Shown piece after piece: positions 1 through 10,496 of a stretch of DNA of 64,000 bases (position 1 is the stretch's first letter; the number at the start of each line of letters is the position of its first letter). Both the position numbers and the translations under genes were made by a program. The notes beneath the pieces were generated by a model. It saw only the letters and a program-made list of their open reading frames with translations. It made no database searches and was not told the origin of the DNA. The stretch is taken from NCBI RefSeq assembly GCF_020509005.1, contig NC_063014.1, positions 6,014,001 to 6,078,000 of the forward strand, written 5' to 3'. The DNA is from Fulvia fulva. Lineage: Eukaryota; Ascomycota; Dothideomycetes; Mycosphaerellales; Mycosphaerellaceae.

Positions 1-398
1 TTAGTAGAGTCGTATCCTATAAGGTAGCCTATAAGCGCTCTCTCTTAGAGTTTCTCGCTCTTACTAGGCTGATCTAGTCTATAGATAAATACGTATATAA
101 GGGAGCTATATACTACTATATGACCTACGTTCGGAATTTGTCCTATTACTAATTCGAATAGGGTCTTCTAGCCCTTTAACTAGATAGGGGATCGCTAGAG
201 GATATACACCGCTACTATAGTATATTCTAGCTAAAGCTTTTCCGGTAATCGTACGTAGATACGAATAGTTCTACTTATAGTAATAATTAGAGCTCTAGCT
301 CTTTCTACTAGGTCCTACGTAGGCGCGTATTCCGCAGTTACGTACTATTTAATCTTATTGTTATTAATGACTAAGCGAAACACCTTCCTAATAGCGGG
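1..398 (-). pseudogene. Copia integrase C-terminal fragment, RIP-mutated, cut by the window edge
   Basis: Reading the minus strand from about 398 towards 1 gives, with several stop codons, the order typical of a Ty1/Copia integrase: a region like the end of the catalytic core, then LFELVIGQIPNVGHIVVYSS and a segment close to the usual Copia 'KSEKLQ..A' stretch just after the core. Intact relatives have ELxxGxKPxxxHLRxFGxxAYV here, so I identify it by motif order. CA and TG are nearly absent (none in the first 60 bases) and stops sit where Gln or Trp is expected. The upstream part should lie to the right, but Gypsy A1 begins at 404. The element continues beyond the left edge. Confidence 0.6.
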
Positions 399-403
399 CT
401 CGT

Positions 404-587
404 TATTACGGGTAGCCCGCGACCCTCTACTATAGCTACGTCGGCCCGGCTGAACCGCGGACCTTCCGTATCGGGTTAGCGCGACTTAGCTTTACTTTAT
501 AACTTCGCCGCGCCTCGCGCTCCTCTTTCGTAGCTTCGTAGAACAATAACTATCTCGTTCGGACCCTATAATACGCGCGCCCTTATA
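404..587 (+). repeat. Gypsy A1 5' LTR (184 bp)
   Basis: Starts TATTACGGGTAGCCCGCG and ends CGCGCGCCCTTATA. Nearly identical sequence recurs at 12435-12618 and 25617-25800 (plus) and at 43955-44138 and 62085-62268 (minus), all 184 bp. The terminal TG..CA expected of an LTR is seen as TA..TA, as CpA-to-TpA mutation would produce. Confidence 0.88.
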
Positions 588-2900
588 GTTTATTCTACTA
601 CCCTACCTAGATCGCGGATCTAGGTAAGGGACGCGTAATAATAGGAATAGACAGAACCGTAGAACTCGAGAACGCGTAGAGTCGTATTAGAATATAGAAT
701 ATAGTAAGGCGTATAGCGCGTAGATACCTAGAGAACGTAACGTAGCGACATTATTAGTAGGTAGTCGCGCGCTCGTAGATAGTTAGGATATAGGTACCGT
801 TACGCCTCCCCCGAACCTAGACAATATAACTTTATAAATAGCGAACGGCGGTATACTACCGCTACCTAAGCCTAAGGGTAAAAGTAAGTAGCGTATATCT
901 CTTTTCCCCGACCTCTCCTCTTTCCCTTAGAGTTAGATATAGGACGATAACCGGCGGGTTATAGTAGACACCGGTATCGCGCTATAACAAGAGATTAATA
1001 AAGCTTACTAGAAGGCCTTCGAGCGAGAAGAAGGTAGTAAGATTGACTTTATAGAACTGTTCGAGCTCAAGCTCGAAGAGAACCTAGGCGGCGACCTAGA
1101 CGAGGTATATCTATTACTCGACGAGGCAGAACATATTCTCGTATCCGAATACTAGAATGTCACCCTAGACAACCTTACGACCCTTATATCCTAACACCCG
1201 AAGACTACCTACGACTTCGTACTATAAGTAGTTAATACGGCAATTACTAAGGGTAGACAACTCGATGTAATAGAGCGTACTAACGACCTCTAGAACACCT
1301 AGTACACTACGCTATACACCGAATACGACCGTATCTATAAGATACTACGAAGTGAAGAGCTTATTATATAGAAAATGGTAGTAGATCTTAAGAGCAAGAA
1401 GGATTACGACCTAGCTAAGTTATAAGAGCTAGAGAAGAAATATAAGGAAGCTAATAACCTATATAAGCAGTTTAGCGAGATCTACGAGAAGGAGAAGAAG
1501 AAGGCACAAGATACTAAGGTGAAGAACTAGGCCCTATAATAAGAAGTCGATAACCTAAAGGCTCGGCTTAAGGTAGGAGACACTATATAGAACGGAGGTA
1601 GGGGCCGCTTAGGCCGCCGACCCTCTCGTTCCCGCCTATACGAGACCTTACTCGAGTAGCTATTACGTAGGTATCGCGAAGCTACTAGTAGAGGTAGCGG
1701 TAGCGGTAGTAGTAATAACGATAGAGACGACTATAACCGTAGTAACAATAGCCGAGGACGTGATAACGACCGTCCGCGACTAGGACCTAATAATAGTCGT
1801 GACTCGAGAATGCGTAATACCCGTACCTAGATACTACTAGTTGACCTTCTAGAACGTCTCTTTACTATTAACCGCACCCTTACTCGCGGTATAGAGATTG
1901 GCAAGGGTGTGCCTAACTCTAAGCACTTTAAGAACGATAATGACCCTAATTTTAATAGCTAGTATAGTAGTGTTCTCCTAAAGCTAACTATAGTAACCTT
2001 CCGTACTAAGGTAGATAGTCTACGCTTCGTATATAGGTAGACGTAAGGTAATCCTTAGCGAAGTATTAAGCCGAGGATCCCTATGCCTAGACAGTAGTCC
2101 TTTAACAAGTTCAAGACTAGAGAAGAGTTATTAGATTAGATAACACGCTAATATAGTATACGTAATAAAGGAACTAAGGCTATAGTTAACATTACTACCT
2201 ATAAGTAAGAACAAGGCGAAACCTTTATAGCCTTCTATACACGCTACTCGAAGTTACGCGCCTAGATGTTATAGACTAATAAGACCGAGCTTATACTGTT
2301 CCGTAACCGACTAAACCGTAAGTACTTTATTAAGACCTTCGGCGACCGCGAAGTCGACCGCCGCCTAGATAGTATATAAGACGTTATCGAGGAGTACACC
2401 GTACTAGACGAGAGCTTCTACGAGACAGATCGACTATACCCGTAGAAGGAGCGCCCCCGTAGTAATAGCAACTCGAACGGCAATAGCGGCTAGAACAACT
2501 AGAATAACGGTAACGTAGTTACTAGTACCGCTACCGGTATAGTAGGTGCCTTAGTATAGCGCCTACTATAGTACGCTAGTACTAAGAAGAAGGAGGATCT
2601 ACCGACATATCTATAGGACCTACCTACGCTTAACCGTAAGTAGCGCGAAGACCTTAAGAAGTAGGGTAAGTACTACCGCTACCGTATAGGTTCTTACGTA
2701 TCGACTAACCCTAAATGCCTAATATATAGGTACGATAGCGACTATTGCCTACCGCGTCTACGTAATACTACGCCGAATCCGAACGCGAACCTTAGTTCCC
2801 TAGCCGCCGATCCGTAGTAGGGAAATAGTACGACCGCTACCTAAGCGTAGTAGATAGCGGTTACCCGAACTTCCTAGGACAGAAAGAGTAAAAGATTAAG
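588..2900 (+). pseudogene. Gypsy A1 leader and gag remnant
   Basis: This stretch follows the 5' LTR and precedes the protease. From about 1980 to 2760 the plus strand reads as a Gag-like protein: charged helices, a Ser/Asn/Gly-rich linker (about 2455-2530), then a Cys-containing segment near 2700-2760 that could be a decayed zinc knuckle. Many in-frame TAG/TAA codons interrupt it. The first few hundred bases after the LTR probably hold the primer site and leader; I could not assign a tRNA. The same region lies, inverted, at about 59800-62084 in copy A3. Confidence 0.6.
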
Positions 2901-2949
2901 AGACACGGAATGTAAGAGACGGTAATAGACTATAGTAAGGAGCTTAAGA

Positions 2950-5482
2950 TATCGGTATACGTACTAGATAAACAATAGCTAGCTATATACCCTTACATAT
3001 TGTTACCCGTAATAATTTAATATAGAAAGGCTCGAGGCCTTATAGATTCTACTTCTACCTCTCTCTTTTTTAACTAGAAATTCATACGCAAATATATAAT
3101 ACCCCTGATCCCTTTGACGTAAAGCCGACGACTAACACTAGGAGATAGAACGGCTACTATACGGCAGATTATATACGCGGCCCTTATAGACGTAGTTATC
3201 GGCGATTATTACGAGCAAATATTATACTACGTTACCGACCTCGAATATAATATCGTCTTTAGCCTACCGTAGCTTATAGCGTACAACCTAAACATCTTCT
3301 AGGAGATAGGCGAGGTGGCATTTAGATTGGATTACTGCTTTAGTTACTATCTATAGAATAAGACATCGATAATAGTATAATCCCTAAACTATCGCGAGAA
3401 GAAGAAGTAGGCACTAGTACGGTACGGACTAGAGCCCTTTACTAGAGAAGTAGCGAGCTTTATAGTAGGAGGGGCGGAGCTAAACGTCTTATTATATAAC
3501 CTAGAAGACATAGACGATGAAGAAGTAGACTACTAGGGCGTTTCTTAACGCGCGTAGGGAATGTACGCGCACCGGCCTAGGGCTAAGTACTTCTATATTA
3601 TGCCTACTATACGTAAGAGCGACGACGGAGAGCTTAAGCTAAGTGTAATAGCTACTAATAATCTAGACTAATTCTTAAATAAGCAGTTCAATCACAACCC
3701 GAAGGAGAAGTTACCGCCGATATACTACGATATTACGGACGCTTTCTTAGCTAAGGATTATAAAGGACTCCTACCTTACCGACTAGGCGTAGATCATAAG
3801 ATTTATATTAAGCCTAATAGTCTATAAGAGCTACTATACCGCAAGCCCTACGGCCTAGCTAAGAAGGAGAACGAGGTAGTTAAGAAATAGCTAGATAAGT
3901 AAACATCTAAAGGGAAGGTACGGAAAGTAGGGCAAAAGACGAGCTAGTCTCCTATACTAGTACTAGTAGTACGTAAGCCTAGAGGTAGGCTACGTGTTTA
4001 TATCGACTATAGAGGATTGAATACGATCACTATTAAGAACCGGTATCCGATTCCCTTAATATAAGAGACGCTTAACCGTATATACGGTAAGAAGTACTTT
4101 ACGAAGCTAGACATTATAGTAGCCTTTAACAAGTTACGGATAGCTAAAGGGCACGAGTAGTTAACGGCGTTTACGATACGATACGGCATCTACGAGTGTC
4201 TAGTGCTGCTATTCGGCTTATATAACGGACTAGCATCGTTCTAATTATATATTAACAAGGTCTTATAAGAACACCTAGACGACTTTGTATCGGCCTACCT
4301 AGATAACGTACTTATCTTTAGTGACACCTTAGAGGAGCACATTGAACACGTACGGAAGGTTCTTACTAAGCTACGCGATATAGGACTTACAGTAGACATC
4401 GACAAAAGCGAATTCTACTAACAGAAGGTAAGGTATCTTAGGCTAATTAGAACCCCTAATAGCATCGAGATAGACCCCGAGAAACTCGAATGTATTTAGA
4501 TATAGGAAGCTCCTAAGAACCTGAAGGATGTCTAGGCCTTCCTTAGATTTACTAACTTCTATAGGCGGTTTATCGAAGCATTTTCGCGTATAGCTACTCC
4601 TCTTACAAACCTAACTAAGTCGGACGGACTAAGCAATCATAAGAACAGAAGGATTTAATAGTCACTAGATTGCTAACGAGCCTTTGACAATTTAAAAGCT
4701 ACGTTTAGTAAAGCCGGCATGCTCGTATATTATGTACTAGGTAGGGAAACGGTAGTAGAGACAGATTCTTTAGATTTTGTAAACGCCGGCGTACTTTCGT
4801 AGTATAACGAGAAGGGTATACTACATCCTATAGCCTTCTACTCAAAGAAGTTGAGTCTATAGGAGTGTAATTATAAAATCTATAATAAGGAACTATTAGC
4901 TATTATTAAGGCTTTTGAGGAATAGAGACCCGAGCTCGCCTACGAAGTAGATAATAAGGACTTATAGCTAGTCAAGATTTATACTAACTATAAGAACCTA
5001 GAATACTTTATAAAGACAAAGTAGCTAAATCGGCGACAAGCGCGTTAGGCTAAGTTCTTATTATAGTTCAACTTTAAGATAATATACCGTCTAGGACTTT
5101 AAGGTACAAAGCTAGACAGCCTAACGAGACGTAGCTAGGACCTTCCGTAGGGGGTGAACGACCCTCGGAACCAGCATTAGTATTAGATATTGCTACCTCC
5201 TAAGCGATTCCTTAAGATCGCCTTACTATAGGTAACAGTAGAAGATACGCCGGAAGAAGAGGGACTAGTATAGCTAGACCCTAAAGCTAAAGAGTTTATG
5301 CCTATAGAACGAGATACGCCTACTAAATAACCGGCGACGCGTAAAAGTTAATAGGAAGCCGAACTCGAGTATCGAATGTCGACGGCGTACGTAACTAATA
5401 ACGAGCTTAAGACCGCGATTAAGGACCTATAGAAAGACCGCACTCCTATACTACTATAGAGAGCGAAGATTTACCTAGCACA
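2950..5482 (+). pseudogene. Gypsy A1 protease, reverse transcriptase and RNase H remnant
   Basis: The protease end is seen near 3230-3300 (VTDLEYNIVFSLP, the usual xxGLPWL region). Reverse transcriptase follows at about 3955-4500, with the palm motif YLDNVLIFSDT at about 4296-4330 where YLDDVLI is expected: the second catalytic Asp is read as Asn, a G-to-A change. RNase H is at about 4770-5060 (ETDSLDF..., then YNKELLAIIKAFEE). Stops replace Gln and Trp throughout. The frame is broken at 5483-5497 by LINE-1 and the integrase resumes after 10496. Confidence 0.82.
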
Positions 5483-5497
5483 CTATAAAGTAGATAG
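5483..5497 (+). repeat. Target-site duplication of LINE-1, left copy
   Basis: CTATAAAGTAGATAG occurs here and again at 10482-10496, on either side of the LINE. The related Gypsy A2 copy has one version of this site near 23550, so the duplication came with the insertion. A 15-bp duplication is normal for target-primed reverse transcription. Confidence 0.9.
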
Positions 5498-5588
5498 GAG
5501 AAGGACTACCTATTACTACACTTCCTATATATATAGCTTATGTCCCTAGACGATAGATATATTTATAGAGTCAGGAAGGACCGTAAAA

Positions 5589-6689
5589 ATGGCGACGACG
5601 ACGGCAGTAGACGACCGAGAGCAAGGGGGAGACGAGTGGAGGACGCTCTGCAAGAAGGCGGAAGAGATGGTAGCGGCAGAAGAAGGGAGGTTTCCGGAGA
5701 GAGCACTGAAAGGAGTAATGAGCGAACTGCTCGGGGGACTGAAGGCGCTCAAACGACAAACAAGCACTACGATCAACATGGCAATCGAGGCAGCAACACG
5801 AAACGCAAGAAACAACCCTCAAAGAGACCCGAGACAGACCCAGGGCCTAACGACCTGGGCAACAATCGCGAGCCAACCCACCCCCCCTCAAAGCACAGTA
5901 CTACGAGTCCATATTACGGACCAGAAAGAGAAGGAAGAGATAGGAAAGATGACCGGGAGGGAGATAGTCGAGAAGATCGGAGTAAAGGGAATAGTAGGGG
6001 CAAGGGCAGACAACAAAGGGGTCAAGCTGTTTACAGCACACGTACAGGACAAGAAGGCCCTCGAAATAAACAAGGAGTGGACACTGAAGATCGGGAGCAC
6101 AGCGAAAGTCTCCCATCAACAGTATATGGTAATTACGCATGGGGTCCCACGAACCTTTGATACACAAAGGGATACACCAAACCTCCAGAGGCAAAACCAG
6201 GTAATAGCACCAGGACTACAGATCACAAAGACAGCGTGGGTCAAGAAGAAGATAGAGGAGGGCAAGAGGGCCTCCTCGCTGATCTTATGGGTTGCAACAC
6301 TAGAGCAAGCGAACAAGGTCTTAGACCAAGGGTTGTACTGGGACTTTGAGAGGCTGGATGTAGAAATCCATCAGAGCAACCACAGAATCCTTCAATGTTT
6401 CAACTGTCAACAGTACGGACATATTGCCCCAAAGTGTAGCAAAGCCACACCAGTCTGCTCACACTGTGCTGGTGATCACGCGACCCAAGAGTGCCAAAAA
6501 CGGAAGGAGGACACAAGATGCGCAGCATGTGGGAGAAAACACCCGGCATGGTCAAACCAATGCCCAGTTAGACTATCAGCCCAGTGGAGAGCGCGGGAAG
6601 CAAGGGTAACAACACCAACCAGGTTCCTAGTAGGTGAACAGAAACAACCAGAGAGAACCACCCACCCGAATAAGAGACCCCGGCCATAA
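5589..6689 (+). CDS. LINE-1 ORF1, nucleic-acid-binding protein with zinc knuckles (prematurely stopped)
   Basis: The open frame from ATG 5589 encodes 366 residues. The N-terminal half is charged and probably helical. The C-terminal part has Cys clusters starting at about residue 270: CFNCQQYGHIAPKC (CX2CX4HX4C), CSHCAGDHATQEC and CAACGRKHPAWSNQC. Such Gag-like knuckles bind element RNA in ribonucleoprotein particles. The TAA at 6687-6689 looks like a mutated CAA: the same frame stays open for another 63 codons to TGA 6879-6881, which overlaps the ORF2 start. The original ORF1 was thus probably about 430 residues. A 206-codon frame on the same strand from 5540 is an out-of-phase shadow. Confidence 0.85.
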   Translation: MATTTAVDDREQGGDEWRTLCKKAEEMVAAEEGRFPERALKGVMSELLGGLKALKRQTSTTINMAIEAATRNARNNPQRDPRQTQGLTTWATIASQPTPPQSTVLRVHITDQKEKEEIGKMTGREIVEKIGVKGIVGARADNKGVKLFTAHVQDKKALEINKEWTLKIGSTAKVSHQQYMVITHGVPRTFDTQRDTPNLQRQNQVIAPGLQITKTAWVKKKIEEGKRASSLILWVATLEQANKVLDQGLYWDFERLDVEIHQSNHRILQCFNCQQYGHIAPKCSKATPVCSHCAGDHATQECQKRKEDTRCAACGRKHPAWSNQCPVRLSAQWRAREARVTTPTRFLVGEQKQPERTTHPNKRPRP

Positions 6690-6881
6690 GAGGAGCCACA
6701 AATAGTGCCAGCAATAGGGAGACCAACGTTCTTGTACAAGGCAGCGCAGAGCAATAGACAAATGAGAATCAACCAAATGATAGGGAGCCAACCCCAAAGG
6801 GAAGAACAGGAGGAGGGACGGGAAAACCAACAGCAAGACCAACAGCAAGACCAAACGGACCTAGACACAAACATGTCCTGA
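6690..6881 (+). pseudogene. LINE-1 ORF1 C-terminal extension beyond the premature stop
   Basis: In the ORF1 phase there is no stop between 6690 and TGA 6879-6881. The encoded stretch is hydrophilic and Gln/Asn-rich, ending in a repeated QQDQ pattern. It is best read as the lost ORF1 tail, because its TGA overlaps the ATG of ORF2 in the five-base string TGATG (6879-6883). Confidence 0.7.
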
Positions 6882-9800
6882 TGCCTCACACTAACAGACT
6901 ATCAATCATTCAGTATAATGTGAACAGAAGCAAAGACAAGGTCCAAAGGAGCTTTCTACAAGCCTTAGACCCGGAGGAACACTACATTATAGCAATACAG
7001 GAACCATGGATCAACCCACACTCTAGGATTCCATCAACTGTGCGAGACCCGAGATACCACGTAGTAATAAACAGAACCGAGGGAGTCCCACGAACTTGTA
7101 TCTATGTCAGTAAGAAGGTACTAGCAGAGGACTGGCAGGCCTGGCCGAGAACCGACAGGGATATCACCACAGTGCAGCTCAAAACAACTCAAGGCCAAGT
7201 CCTGATCCATAGCGTATACAACCCACCTCCAGAGTCCAGAAGCAGCACACAACTACACACGCTAGGAAGGCTCCCGGAAGCAATGGACCAACAAAACCAC
7301 AACATCGTGATAGGAGATTTCAACCTCCATCACCCAAAGTGGGGATCGGACTTCACCCCAGCACACCACTTCTTAGTAGGGAGGCTCATTGGTCAGATGG
7401 AAACAGCCCAAATGGACTTGATCACGCCAAAGGGAACAGAAACTTGGGCTAGAAACAACAGTTCTAGCACGCTAGACCTATGCTTCATGTCCCACGCCTT
7501 AACACGACGGGTAGAAAGCTGCACAGTCAATGACCAACTAGAGTCCTCATCAGACCACTATCCAATCCAAACCGACATCCAACTCACAGTTGAGGAGGAG
7601 AGGGAACCTGAGAGGAGGCTCTGCTGGAAGCAGGCCGAGTGGACACTAGTACAGCAGCGGCTAGAAGGCGAACTAGAACAGGTGAACATTGACAACATAC
7701 ACACAACGGAGGGGATTGACCAAGCAGTGGAGCAGCTGATAGAAGCTATGCAAAGGGCAGCCCAGGCCTATATACCTGAGAAGAGATGGTCGCTATACCA
7801 GAAGCCATACTGGACACCAGAGTGCACAGCCAAAGTCAAGGAGGCAAGGAGAGCAAGAAGGAGATGGGAGCAACGACGCACCCAAGCAAACTGGGAAGCC
7901 TATAACAACGCGTGCAAAGCAAAGAAGGCGCAGATCAGAAGAGACAAGACGCAGGAGTGGAGGTCAACTGTAGGGATGATCACAGAACACCCGGAACAAA
8001 TCTGGAGACTAGCAGAATAGGCTAGGAAACCAGACGAGGAACGAAACTCCCCGCCCCAGTTTCCCTCAATACAGGACCAAGACGGGGAAACGCAAACCAC
8101 TCCGATAGGGAAAGCGAAAGCATTCGCAGACCACTTCTTCGGGACTCAGGTAGAGGCAGACCTAAGCAACATCCCAGGAACACACATTCCTCCGCCAAGG
8201 GAGGCTAACTGGCAAGTGTCTGCTATAGAGATCGGAAACATTATCAAGAAACTGAAGGGCAACAAAGCCCCAGGCCCAGACAAGATCCCTAACTGTTACC
8301 TAAAAGCTAGCAGCAGCCTTATCACTCCAGTGCTTGCGCCAATCTTTACCTAGTGCATGAAGCAGGGGTATTGCCCAAAGGCCTTTAGGCAATCACTGAC
8401 TTGCGTCCTAAGGAAACCCCAAAAGGAAGACTATACCAAGTTGAAGTCATACAGACCAATTGCGTTGCTGAACACACTAGGGAAGCTCCTAGAGAAGGTC
8501 GTGGCTATAAGGCTCACCGGAATAGTAGAAGAACACAACCTCCTCCCGGCAACGCAAATGGGGGGGAGACAAAAGAGATCTACCCTCACAGCAGTCGAAC
8601 TGATCACAGAGCAAATCAGACACATCTGGCACTATGGCAACAACAAGGTAGCCTCCCTGCTTTCACTAGACATATCAGGGGCTTTCGACAATGTGTCCCA
8701 CGCAAGGCTCCTACACATCCTCAGAATGAAAAGCATCCCAGCCTGGATAGTACACTTTGTGCAGTCATTCCTTAAGGACAGAACAACCCAGATCCTCCTA
8801 GGGTCCTTCAAAGCCCCGCAGACCCCAATTGCGAACACGGGCATCCCACAGGGCTCTACACTCTCCCCAATTCTGTTCCTCCTCTTTATGGCCGACCTGA
8901 CCCCACTCCTAGAAACAGCAAACACCTCAGCATCGGGGTTCGTGGATGACACAAATATCCTAGCGTGGTCGGGGTCTATAGAGGAAAACTGCGCACTCCT
9001 AGAGGAGAGACATAGACAATGCGAAAAGTGGGCAAGAGAGCATGGGGCAAAATTCGCACCGGACAAGTACCAACTTATCCATTTTAGCAAGGCAAAGACA
9101 AAACACAACTTAGCAGCACCAGTAAAAATCCAGGGGTTCGAGACCCATCCTACAAGGGAACTCAGAGTCCTTGGGATATGGCTAGACCCGAAACTCAGCT
9201 GGGGACCACAAGTGAAGAAGGCGCAAGCGAGAGCGGACACCAACAGACAATCAATCGAGAGACTCACTGCGTCAACCTGGGGGGCGACCTTCACAAAGGC
9301 CCAGACCATGTACAAGGCCATTGTCAAGCCCGCAATGCTATATGGAGCAGCAATTTGGGCAGCGGAAAAACACATCCCGAAGAGAATTGAGGACCCCCTC
9401 AACAGAGCGCAGGCAGCCTGCCTAAAGAGAGTACTAGGGGCATACAAGTCAACCCCTCACAGGACAATGGAAATGGAATCAGGTACAGCCCCCATCAGGG
9501 AGTACCTCCAGGGCATGAGGTGTCAATACGCAGAGAAGACATCAGCATACCCAGCCCAGGGAACCATCCAAGCAGCTACTCAAAGGATAAGAACCCAGTG
9601 GGAGAGGAGGAGAAGACCCAACCGGCCACACATGATCCCACAGAAGGAAGCAGACCTAAAAACATCACAGGAAATCCTAGCAGCCCTTGAACAGAGAGAA
9701 GCTCTGAGGGAGCAAGCTAACACAGGGGACAAAGGGAAAAAGAAGCAAAGCCAAGCAGAAAGGATCGCAGGTCACCTATGGGAAACGCGTTGGAACCAAA

Positions 9801-10282
9801 AACCGGTGAGGCCAGGAGCCCCACCAGCGGCCAGGACCTTCGGGAGGTATAACTACCTTATCTATAAAGACCTGAAGAGGGCGGAAGCAAGCATAGCTAT
9901 CCAGATTCGCTCTGAGCACATTGGGCTGAGAGCATACTTGCACCAAAGAAGAGTCCCAGGATACGATTCCAAACGTTGCCCCTGTGGCTACCTATCCCAA
10001 AACCCGGAGCACATGGTGCTGAACTGTACTAAGTGGGTAAAAGGGAGAAGCCAGTGGAGGGCGAAGGCAAGAGACAGGCAATACCAGGCCATCATCCAGG
10101 ACAGACAAGATATAAGGAGAGTGACAAGATGGATCCTTAACGAGGACTACCTAGAGCAATTCTCCCTAGCAGTAGAAACGGAAAGGTGGATAGAGAGGAG
10201 GGAGAGAGAGAGAAGAGCCGGGGAAACAGAAGGGAGAAAGGGAATCGAGAGGAGGACATCACCAGGGTTACGGGCAAGGTAG
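6881..10282 (+). pseudogene. LINE-1 ORF2: APE endonuclease, reverse transcriptase, Cys-rich C-terminus; two premature stops
   Basis: One phase runs from ATG 6881 to stop 10280-10282, broken only by TAG at 8018-8020 and 8351-8353. Both fit TGG (Trp) changed to TAG. The N-terminal 230 residues are an exonuclease-endonuclease-phosphatase domain (IIQYNVNRSK; AIQEPWINP; VIGDFNLHHPKWG; SSDHYP), which nicks target DNA. The reverse transcriptase follows: KAPGPDKIPN near 8265, GIPQGSTLSP near 8845, and catalytic FVDDTNIL near 8938-8962. A C-terminal Cys-His motif, CPCGYLSQNPEHMVLNC, lies near 9978-10030. With about 1133 codons it has full LINE length. As it stands only fragments could be made (379 residues from 6881; 641 from 8357). 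Confidence 0.9.
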
Positions 10283-10481
10283 TCATAGGGTAACAACCAT
10301 GACACTCGCGTACCCTGAAGGAAGGAGAACGAAAGGACAAGACAGGAAAGAACGAGGAGGGCAAAGACGAGGAGGTTTTCATCCGTTAATCGGGTTTCCT
10401 ACCTACACAAATAGACCTAAATAGCGAGAGACCTGCATAGGCCATAGGGCACTAAAACAGGCGAATGAATAATCTATCTAT
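10283..10481 (+). other. LINE-1 3' UTR and ATCT microsatellite tail
   Basis: About 200 bp without ORF, ending AATCTATCTATC directly before the target duplication. LINE-2 copies (12619-12730, 18843-19817, 54161-59151) and LINE E end in the same kind of ATCT repeat, so this is the family's 3' tail in place of poly(A). Confidence 0.75.
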
Positions 10482-10496
10482 CTATAAAGTAGATAG
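10482..10496 (+). repeat. Target-site duplication of LINE-1, right copy
   Basis: CTATAAAGTAGATAG, identical to 5483-5497. Gypsy A1 pol resumes immediately after it. Confidence 0.9.

Larger units (their letters stand above)
5498..10481 (+). mobile_element. LINE-1: full-length, almost unmutated Tad-like non-LTR retrotransposon
   Basis: A 4984-bp element with two ORFs (zinc-knuckle ORF1; endonuclease-RT ORF2), a short 3' UTR ending in an ATCT microsatellite, and a 15-bp target duplication. It sits in the pol gene of a heavily RIPed Gypsy A but itself has normal CA/TG content and only three premature stops, each a single CpA-to-TpA type change. It therefore arrived after, or escaped, the mutation that ruined its host element. 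The APE-type endonuclease, RT and C-terminal Cys-rich motif fit the Tad clade of fungal LINEs; the clade call is from architecture, not a tree. Confidence 0.9.

Noticed and set aside
4007..4189. 60-codon minus-strand frame in Gypsy A1
   Set aside because: Antisense to RIPed RT; open only by chance.
5540..6160. 206-codon plus-strand frame over the start of LINE-1 ORF1
   Set aside because: Out of phase with ORF1, Arg/Gly/Glu-rich low-complexity product, no motif; ORF1 in the other phase has zinc knuckles.
8632..9447. 271-codon minus-strand frame opposite LINE-1 RT
   Set aside because: Antisense shadow of the RT domain; no recognisable domain.
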